A DNA stretch of 5,917 bases. Origin: Deltaproteobacteria bacterium. GTDB lineage: Bacteria > Desulfobacterota > Desulfovibrionia > Desulfovibrionales > Desulfovibrionaceae. Below are positions 1 through 5,917 of the stretch, in pieces (within the stretch, counting starts at the first letter, position 1; every line of letters begins with the position of its first letter). The position numbers and the translations under genes were made by a program. The notes beneath the pieces were generated by a model. That model was not told the origin of the DNA and ran no database searches. It saw nothing but the letters and a program-made list of their open reading frames with translations. The DNA is taken from the NCBI GenBank assembly GCA_025350085.1, contig JANXYI010000057.1, positions 1-5,917 on the forward strand. Reading direction: 5' to 3'.

Positions 1-1
1 C

Positions 2-1525
<1,524 letters not shown>

Positions 1526-1548
1526 TAAGGAATGGAGAGGGGAAGTAT

Positions 1549-1605
1549 TTGGGGGCGCTGCCCCCAAGCCCCGGCCAAAGGGCCTGAGGCCCTTTGGACT
1601 CCCCG
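1549..1605 (+). repeat. Two-stem palindromic repeat, module 1 (+ orientation)
   Basis: Stem 1 is TTGGGGGC (1549-1556), loop GCT, GCCCCCAA (1560-1567), 8 perfect pairs. After a short CCCCGGCC-containing linker, stem 2 has 11-base perfect arms CCAAAGGGCCT (1575-1585) and AGGCCCTTTGG (1587-1597) around a single central G. The module closes with ACTCCCC (1598-1604). There is no T-run after either stem, so it does not look like a classical Rho-independent terminator. The same architecture recurs at 1664-1735 and 5200-5244 in the opposite orientation, which is why I call it a repeat rather than a one-off hairpin. Such GC-rich intergenic palindromes are familiar from Desulfovibrio-type genomes; membership of a genome-wide family is inferred. 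Confidence 0.75.
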
Positions 1606-1663
1606 GTTGTTGAAGTACTTGTAGATCGTTGTAGTTGACCTGATTTTCCCCTGATCACCCTTT
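1606..1663. other. AT-richer spacer between inverted repeat modules
   Basis: This 58-base stretch is clearly less GC-rich than everything around it. It holds two short direct repeats, TTGTAG at 1619-1624 and 1629-1634 (10-base period) and CCTGAT at 1639-1644 and 1650-1655 (11-base period), and the 8-base palindrome AAGTACTT at 1613-1620. A TTGACC at 1635-1640 resembles a -35 box but has no acceptable -10 at normal spacing. It could house a gyrA promoter or a protein site, but the sequence alone does not establish either. Confidence 0.3.
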
Positions 1664-1735
1664 GGGGGGTCAGGGGGCCTCAGGCCCCCTGGCGGAGATG
1701 GGGGTCTGGGGGAAGAGGCGAGAGCCTCTGCCCCC
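1664..1735 (-). repeat. Two-stem palindromic repeat, module 2 (- orientation, variant stem 1)
   Basis: On the plus strand, stem 2 comes first: 10-base perfect arms CAGGGGGCCT (1671-1680) and AGGCCCCCTG (1682-1691) around a single C at 1681. A linker containing GGCGGAGA and GGGGGTCT leads to stem 1: GGGGG (1708-1712), an A-G mismatch, AGAGGC (1714-1719), loop GAGA, GCCTCT (1724-1729), CCCCC (1731-1735). The 13-base core GGGCCTGAGGCCC on the minus strand at 1675-1687 is identical to the plus-strand core of module 1 at 1580-1592. The off-centre base shows the two copies face opposite ways. Stem 1 differs from the other copies in having an extra 6-bp extension in place of the 3-base loop. Confidence 0.72.
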
Positions 1736-1758
1736 GGTTCCACCCGCCCGCCCTATAC

Positions 1759-1764
1759 GGAGGA
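1759..1764 (+). promoter_or_regulatory. Ribosome binding site of gyrA
   Basis: GGAGGA lies 5 bases upstream of the GTG at 1770. It is a near-perfect anti-16S match and settles the gyrA start against the upstream in-frame ATG at 1662, which falls inside the repeats. Confidence 0.88.
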
Positions 1765-1769
1765 TATAC

Positions 1770-4241
1770 GTGAGTCAGAATGTCAGCATTGAACGCGAGA
1801 TGCAGAAGTCCTATCTGGAATACTCGCTGTCGGTCATCGTGGGCCGGGCCATCCCGGACGTGCGCGACGGACTCAAGCCCGTGCACCGGCGCATCCTGTT
1901 CGCCATGCACGAGCTGGGCAACGCCTACAACCGCGCCTACAAGAAGTCGGCCCGCGTGGTCGGCGACGTCATCGGCAAGTACCACCCGCACGGCGACACC
2001 GCGGTGTACGACGCGCTGGTGCGCATGGCCCAGCAGTTCTCCATGCGTGACACGCTGGTGGATGGCCAGGGCAACTTCGGTTCCATCGACGGCGACGCAG
2101 CGGCGGCCATGCGTTACACCGAAGTGCGCATGTCCAAGCTGGCGAGCGAGTTCCTGGGCGACATCGAGAAGAAGACCGTGGACTTCCGGCCCAACTACGA
2201 CAACACGCTGGAAGAGCCCACGGTGCTCCCGGCCAAGGTGCCCAACCTGCTCCTGAACGGCACCACGGGCATTGCCGTGGGCATGGCCACGAACATTCCG
2301 CCGCACAACCTGGGCGAGCTCATCGAGGCCACGCTGTTTGTGCTGGACAATCCCAACTGCGGCCCCCGGGACCTCCTGCCCATGATCAAGGGCCCGGACT
2401 TCCCAACCGGCGGCATGGTCTACACCGGCCGGGGCCTGGCCGACGCCTACCTGACCGGCCGCGGCAGCATCAAGATGCGCGGCATTGTGAACGTGGAGGA
2501 GGCCAAGAAGGGCGGCAAGGAAAACGTCGTCATCACGGAGATTCCCTACGCCCTGAACAAGTCGAGCCTGGTGGAGAAGATCGCCGCCCTGGTCAATGAC
2601 AAGAAGATCGAGGGCGTCAGCGACCTGCGCGACGAATCCGACCGCAAGGGCATCCGCATCGTGCTGGAGCTCAAGCGCGGTGCCATCCCCGACATCATCA
2701 TCAACGCGCTGTACAAGTTTACCCCGCTCGAAAGCTCGTTTGGCATCAACATGATGGCCGTGGTGGGCAACCGGCCCATGCTGCTCAACGTCAAGCAGAT
2801 CCTGGCCTACTTCCTGGAGCACCGGCGCGAGGTCATCATCCGCCGCACCCAGTTCGACCTGGACAAGAGCGAGGCCAGGGCCCACGTCCTGGAAGGCCTC
2901 AAAATTGCGCTTGACCACATCGACGCCGTGGTGGCGCTCATCCGCGCCAGCAAGGGCGTGGTCGAGGCCAAGGCGGGCTTGATTGAGCGCTTCGAGCTGT
3001 CCGAGATCCAGGCCCAGGCCATCCTGGACATGCGCCTGCAGCGCCTGACGAACATGGAGCGCCAGAAGCTGCTCGACGAGCTGAAGGAGCTGGAGAAGCT
3101 CATCGCCTGGCTGAGGAGTATCCTGGCCAACGAGGCGGTCCTGAAGGGCGTCATCAAGGACGAGCTGATGGAGATCGGCGAGAACTACGCCACTCCCCGG
3201 AAGACCCAGATCGTGGTCGATGAGGCGACCGACATCGCTATCGAGGACCTGATCCCCGACGACGAGGCCGTGATCACCCTGTCGCGCCGGGGCTACATCA
3301 AGCGCACCAACCTCTCGCACTACCAGCAGCAGAAGCGCGGCGGCAAGGGCATCGCCGGGGTCAGCACCAGCGACGGCGACTTCGTGCACACCTTCCTTAT
3401 GACCAGCAACCACCAGTTCCTGCTGCTGTTCACCAACCAGGGCCGCATGTACCAGCTCAAGGCCCACCAGGTGCCCGAGGCCGGCCGCTACGCCAAGGGC
3501 GCGCATATCGCCAACCTGGTGCCCCTGGAGAAGGACGAGAACATCGCCACGGCCATCACCCTGCGCGAGTTCGCCGAGGACCGCCAGTTCCTGTTCCTCA
3601 CCCGCCGGGGCATGGTCAAGCGCACCAGCACCGCGCTCTACGCCAACAGCCGCGTCAGCGGCATCCGCGCAGTTAGCCTCAAGGAAGGCGACGAGCTCAT
3701 GAACGTGCTCGACGTGCAGGGCGAGGCCAACGTGCTGCTCATCACCGAGCAGGGCACGGCCATCCGCTTCCTGGTCTCCGAGGTGCGGCCCACGGGCCGC
3801 GCCACTGAAGGCGTCAAGGGCATCGCCCTGCGCGGCCGCGACCGCGTGGTGGCGGGCGTGGTCACCGGCGACCCGGACCGCGAGCAGATCCTGACCGTGA
3901 GCGAGTGCGGCTACGGCAAGCGCACCCCGCTGGACCAGTACCGTGTGCAGTCCCGCTCCGGCATGGGCATCATCAACATGCGCGTCACCGAGAAGACCGG
4001 CAAGGTCGTGGGCGCGGTGATGGTGGCCGAGACCGACCAGATGGTGGTTCTGTCCTCGGCCAACAAGATTGTGCGCTTCCCGGTGCACCAGGTGAGCCTG
4101 AACCTGGGCCGCGCCACCCAGGGCGTACGTCTGGTGCGCCTGGCCAGCGGCGACGTGGTGGCCGGGTTTGACCTGGTGCAGCGCCAGGGCCTGGATGTTG
4201 TGGAAGGCCTGGAGGAGGAGCTTCCTCCGGCCGAGGACTAG
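1770..4241 (+). CDS. gyrA: DNA gyrase subunit A
   Basis: Breakage-reunion and DNA-wrapping subunit of gyrase (A2B2), 823 residues against 875 in E. coli. The GTG start gives [22 protein letters not shown], a normal GyrA N-terminus; the 36 in-frame codons upstream encode translated repeat sequence. The winged-helix and tower region (about 1-350) contains the quinolone region [10 protein letters not shown] (72-81) and catalytic Tyr116 in AMRYTE (codon 2115-2117). The coiled-coil arm and gate follow (about 355-485). The C-terminal pinwheel (about 490-805) shows six blade-like repeats, and the first carries the GyrA box QKRGGKG (521-527), which separates gyrase from topoisomerase IV ParC. An acidic tail ([11 protein letters not shown]) ends the protein; in E. 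coli an acidic tail tunes supercoiling. The position of E. coli Ser83 is Thr77 here, and Asp87 is conserved as Asp81. It follows gyrB after 244 bases of repeats, so co-transcription is likely but not proven. Confidence 0.98.
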   Translation: MSQNVSIEREMQKSYLEYSLSVIVGRAIPDVRDGLKPVHRRILFAMHELGNAYNRAYKKSARVVGDVIGKYHPHGDTAVYDALVRMAQQFSMRDTLVDGQGNFGSIDGDAAAAMRYTEVRMSKLASEFLGDIEKKTVDFRPNYDNTLEEPTVLPAKVPNLLLNGTTGIAVGMATNIPPHNLGELIEATLFVLDNPNCGPRDLLPMIKGPDFPTGGMVYTGRGLADAYLTGRGSIKMRGIVNVEEAKKGGKENVVITEIPYALNKSSLVEKIAALVNDKKIEGVSDLRDESDRKGIRIVLELKRGAIPDIIINALYKFTPLESSFGINMMAVVGNRPMLLNVKQILAYFLEHRREVIIRRTQFDLDKSEARAHVLEGLKIALDHIDAVVALIRASKGVVEAKAGLIERFELSEIQAQAILDMRLQRLTNMERQKLLDELKELEKLIAWLRSILANEAVLKGVIKDELMEIGENYATPRKTQIVVDEATDIAIEDLIPDDEAVITLSRRGYIKRTNLSHYQQQKRGGKGIAGVSTSDGDFVHTFLMTSNHQFLLLFTNQGRMYQLKAHQVPEAGRYAKGAHIANLVPLEKDENIATAITLREFAEDRQFLFLTRRGMVKRTSTALYANSRVSGIRAVSLKEGDELMNVLDVQGEANVLLITEQGTAIRFLVSEVRPTGRATEGVKGIALRGRDRVVAGVVTGDPDREQILTVSECGYGKRTPLDQYRVQSRSGMGIINMRVTEKTGKVVGAVMVAETDQMVVLSSANKIVRFPVHQVSLNLGRATQGVRLVRLASGDVVAGFDLVQRQGLDVVEGLEEELPPAED
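4214..4228 (+). other. Small hairpin at the 3' end of gyrA, upstream of the lipoprotein start
   Basis: GGAGGA (4214-4219), loop GCT, TCCTCC (4223-4228) form 6 perfect pairs in the codons for the EEELPP acidic tail. The left arm is the only strong Shine-Dalgarno-like sequence near the next gene, but it lies about 35 bases before that start and would be masked in the hairpin. It may simply reflect Glu/Pro codon choice. Confidence 0.3.
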
Positions 4242-4254
4242 CCCCGGGCCTGCC

Positions 4255-5163
4255 ATGGGCGCGTTGACGCGAGCTGTCCGCCTGGCGCTGGTCTGCGCCG
4301 TGGTCCTCATGGGGGCCGCAAGCCTTCCGGCCTGCGACCGGGGCGCGCCCACAGGCCCGGCGCTCGACTTGGCCATCGCCCGGGACGCCTACGCCGGGGG
4401 CTACTTCCTGGAGGCCGAGACGGCCTATGAGCGCTACCTGCAGGCCGATCCCCAGGGCAAGCACCGCCTGGAGGCCTGGACCCGGCTGGTGGAGATCGCC
4501 TCCGGGGTCAAGGGCGACCTGACCAAGGCCGTGACCCTGCTGGAAACCGCCACCCTGGAATACAACAGCAGGCCCGAGGCCAACTGGCCGCTCTTGTTCC
4601 GCCTGGGCGAGCTGTACGAGCTGCAGGGCCAGCGCAAGAAGGCGCTCGACGCCTGGGGCCGCTGCCAGGACACCAGCGGCGGCGACGTGGCCAAGTCCGT
4701 GCAGGCCCAGATGCGCATGGCCGTGGCCAACCGCGCCCTGGGCAAGCATGACCTGGCCGTGGACCTCTTGACCCAGTGCGTGGCCCAGGCCAAGGACGTG
4801 GAGACCAAGAGCCGGGCCATGTACGAACTGGCCCAGACCTACGGCCTGTCCTGGCAGTGGGCCAAGGCGAGAGCTATCCTGGAAGAGATCCTGGCCCTGG
4901 ACAAGGCGCCGGCGGAGGTCAAGGTCATGAGCTCCTACCTGCTGGCCGATGCCTACGAGGGCGAGCACAACATCCCCAAGGCGCGCGAGATTCTGACCGG
5001 CCTCAAGGACACCTACCCCAACCCCGAGGTCATCGTGGCCCGGCTGGCCACCCTGGGCCAGCAAACCGCTGTCCCGGCCACCGCGCACCTCCAGCCCGAC
5101 GACGCCCTGCCGGCCGAGGTGCCCGATGCGGGCACCCCCAGGGCCCGCAAGCTGCGGCGTTAG
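4255..5163 (+). CDS. TPR-repeat lipoprotein of unknown function
   Basis: Predicted membrane-anchored lipoprotein, 302 residues. From ATG 4255 there is a basic n-region (MGALTRAVR), a hydrophobic stretch (residues 10-22) and a lipobox-like SLPAC with Cys27 as the likely lipidated residue. Pro at -2 is unusual. Asp28 at +2 is the E. coli inner-membrane retention signal; whether that rule holds here is unknown. The rest is alpha-helical with about five TPR-like units near residues 43-66, 113-138, 152-180, 187-215 and 226-256, recognisable by spaced A/G/Y/L positions such as YAGGYFLEAETAYERYL and LADAYEGEHNIPKARE. The tail (about 270-302) is Pro/Ala-rich and ends basic, RARKLRR. TPRs mediate protein-protein contacts, so a scaffold role is likely and the partner is not identifiable. 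It begins 13 bases after gyrA with no good Shine-Dalgarno, which suggests coupled translation. The frame is open further upstream, but earlier starts would spoil the signal peptide. BamD-like or YbgF-like relatives are possible. Confidence 0.85.
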   Translation: MGALTRAVRLALVCAVVLMGAASLPACDRGAPTGPALDLAIARDAYAGGYFLEAETAYERYLQADPQGKHRLEAWTRLVEIASGVKGDLTKAVTLLETATLEYNSRPEANWPLLFRLGELYELQGQRKKALDAWGRCQDTSGGDVAKSVQAQMRMAVANRALGKHDLAVDLLTQCVAQAKDVETKSRAMYELAQTYGLSWQWAKARAILEEILALDKAPAEVKVMSSYLLADAYEGEHNIPKAREILTGLKDTYPNPEVIVARLATLGQQTAVPATAHLQPDDALPAEVPDAGTPRARKLRR

Positions 5164-5199
5164 GGCAGAGGAAGACGAGAGGAATATGCTCCGCAGTCT

Positions 5200-5244
5200 G
5201 GGGAAATCATTTCCCCCGGCGGGGTCCAGGGGCAGCGCCCCTGG
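5200..5244 (-). repeat. Two-stem palindromic repeat, module 3, between convergent genes
   Basis: On the plus strand, stem 2 is GGGGAAAT (5200-5207), central C, ATTTCCCC (5209-5216), 8 perfect pairs. Stem 1 is CCAGGGGC (5226-5233), loop AGC, GCCCCTGG (5237-5244), 8 perfect pairs. Read on the minus strand, stem 1 contains GGGGCGCTGCCCC, identical to bases 1552-1564 of module 1. The linker has CCCCGCC and the sequence after stem 2 is AGACT, like GGACT in module 1. It lies 36 bases past the lipoprotein stop and 2 bases past the methyltransferase stop, so it may end or protect both transcripts. Neither side has a proper T-run, so simple intrinsic termination is doubtful. Confidence 0.72.
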
Positions 5245-5246
5245 GT

Positions 5247-5837
5247 TTACACCTTCCGGCAGACCAGCAGGCCCGAGCCGATGGGCACGATGACCGCGTC
5301 CACACGCGGGTCCCCAACGGCGTCGTCCAGAAAGTCCTGGAATTCCGCGGCATGGCTGATGGCGTTGTCCACGCAGATGAGCCCGCCCCGGGGCAGCCGG
5401 GCCAGGGCCAACTCAAAGGCCGTGCGGGCCATGCCGCGCTCGGCGTCGATGAAGCAGAAGGCCAGGGCCTGGACGGCCGTGAGCCCTGCCAGCGCGTCGC
5501 CCTCAGTGAATTCCACGACATCCAGCACGTCAGCGGCGGCAAAGCTCTGGCGCGCCAGTTCGGCCTTGGCCGGGTCCAGCTCAAAGGTCGTGAGCCTGCG
5601 CCCGGTGGCGCGGCAGGCCAGGGCCAGCCACAGGCCGGAGTAGCCCGCGCCTGTGCCCACTTCCAAGGCATCGCCCGCCGGGGCGCCAGCCAGCAGGATG
5701 GCCAGGAGCTTGCCGGTCTCGGGCGGGATCTGGCGCAGCAGGCGCGCGCGTTCCATGCCCTGGGCCTTGCGCCAGGCCTCCAGGGCCTTTAGCTGGCCTT
5801 GCGTGGCTTTAATGGCCTGGGGAATGTCGCGGAACAT
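5247..5837 (-). CDS. SAM-dependent O-methyltransferase, class I, substrate unknown
   Basis: Cytoplasmic methyltransferase of 196 residues with a Rossmann-like fold, resembling the bacterial O-methyltransferase family related to catechol and caffeoyl-CoA O-methyltransferases (PF01596-like). In order: QIPPETGKLLAIL (36-48), the usual lead-in helix; motif I LEVGTGAGYSG (58-68), the SAM-binding glycine loop; FELDP (85-89), whose Glu86 should hold the SAM ribose; EGDAL (112-116); FIDAERG (129-135) and CVDNAI (155-160), whose Asp131, Asp157 and Asn158 sit where metal-binding residues occur in this family; and a terminal strand PIGSGLLVCRK. No signal peptide or membrane segment is seen. It is slightly shorter than the usual 200-220 residues, mainly at the N-terminus. 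ATG 5837 has a GGAGG 5 bases upstream. It converges on the lipoprotein gene, so it is a separate unit, and the neighbours give no substrate clue. Methyltransf_24-type relatives are an alternative assignment. Confidence 0.9.
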   Translation of the reverse strand: MFRDIPQAIKATQGQLKALEAWRKAQGMERARLLRQIPPETGKLLAILLAGAPAGDALEVGTGAGYSGLWLALACRATGRRLTTFELDPAKAELARQSFAAADVLDVVEFTEGDALAGLTAVQALAFCFIDAERGMARTAFELALARLPRGGLICVDNAISHAAEFQDFLDDAVGDPRVDAVIVPIGSGLLVCRKV

Positions 5838-5842
5838 GGGGA

Positions 5843-5847
5843 CCTCC
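5843..5847 (-). promoter_or_regulatory. Ribosome binding site of the O-methyltransferase
   Basis: CCTCC on the plus strand reads GGAGG on the minus strand, 5 bases before the ATG at 5837, and supports that start. No convincing -10/-35 pair is visible in the remaining upstream bases up to the window edge. Confidence 0.8.
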
Positions 5848-5883
5848 GGGTTGAACGATGATGCGCCTGTCTGTTAGCTGAAT

Positions 5884-5909
5884 CGCCGAGGCAGGGGAAG
5901 CCTCCGGCG
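5884..5909. repeat. Imperfect hairpin at window edge, possible partial repeat module
   Basis: CGCCGAGGC (5884-5892), loop AGGGGAA, GCCTC (5900-5904), one bulged C, GGCG (5906-5909) give about 9 pairs. The sequence style (GGGGAAG, GCCTCCGGCGGC) resembles intergenic repeats I recall from Desulfovibrio-type genomes and the GGGGGAAG stretch of module 2, but the window ends before the second stem could be seen. On the minus strand it lies about 45-70 bases upstream of the methyltransferase start. Confidence 0.4.
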
Positions 5910-5917
5910 GCTGTGGG

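Noticed and set aside
1549..1605. Classical Rho-independent terminator after gyrB
   Set aside because: The stems are strong, but neither is followed by a T-run; the bases after stem 2 are ACTCCCCGG. Repeat module is the better call.
1607..1663. Sigma-70 promoter for gyrA (TTGTTG with TGTAGT at 17-base spacing, or TTGACC at 1635)
   Set aside because: The first pair matches consensus poorly at both boxes, and TTGACC has no usable -10 downstream. There is not enough to annotate.
1662..1769. N-terminal extension of GyrA from an upstream ATG
   Set aside because: The extra 36 codons encode repeat sequence, while GTG 1770 has GGAGGA at ideal spacing and begins the conserved GyrA N-terminus.
1680..4376. 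898-codon open frame antisense to gyrA
   Set aside because: It mirrors gyrA codon by codon, is extremely rich in His, Ala, Val, Leu, Gly and Asp, and shows no recognisable domain. Such long antisense frames are an ordinary by-product of high-GC codon use.
3985..5088. 367-codon antisense frame spanning the gyrA end and the lipoprotein gene
   Set aside because: It overlaps two genes with clear protein evidence, changes composition at the junction, is low-complexity (Gly, Leu, Gln, His) and lacks a ribosome binding site.
4776..5792. 338-codon plus-strand frame across the lipoprotein end and methyltransferase
   Set aside because: It is out of frame with the lipoprotein and antisense to the methyltransferase. 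The product is low-complexity and runs through the repeat module.

Overview
The window is high-GC DNA (by eye about two thirds G+C, with strong G/C bias at third codon positions) from what looks like a Desulfovibrionaceae-type sulfate reducer. That placement is an inference from three things: the gyrB-gyrA-TPR lipoprotein order as I remember it from Desulfovibrio chromosomes, the protein sequence style, and the GC-rich palindromic repeats of the kind common between genes in that group. No 16S rRNA or other decisive marker is present, so the genus is open.

Layout. Positions 2-1525 (+) hold the C-terminal ~60% of gyrB, cut by the window edge exactly at the ATP-contacting QTK loop. Positions 1526-1769 are a 244-base gap filled by two palindromic repeat modules facing each other across an AT-richer spacer. 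Positions 1770-4241 (+) are a complete gyrA with a GTG start and a GGAGGA ribosome binding site. Positions 4255-5163 (+) follow after 13 bases and encode a predicted lipoprotein built of tetratricopeptide-like repeats. Positions 5164-5246 separate two convergent genes and carry a third copy of the repeat. Positions 5247-5837 (-) encode a small class I SAM-dependent O-methyltransferase. The last 80 bases hold its ribosome binding site, no convincing promoter, and a further imperfect hairpin at the edge.

How the genes work together. GyrB (ATPase plus TOPRIM) and GyrA (breakage-reunion plus DNA-wrapping beta-pinwheel) form the A2B2 DNA gyrase that introduces negative supercoils. The lipoprotein gene is probably read from the gyrase transcript and has no obvious link to supercoiling. 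The methyltransferase is a separate, convergent unit of unknown substrate.

The protein-coding content is ordinary and I see no new multi-gene system. The part that deserves attention is non-coding: three copies of a two-stem palindromic element. Two form an inverted pair inside the gyrase operon and share a 13-base asymmetric core, and one sits between the convergent genes. This arrangement could affect the gyrB:gyrA expression ratio, or give gyrase a target site in its own operon. Both ideas are inference.
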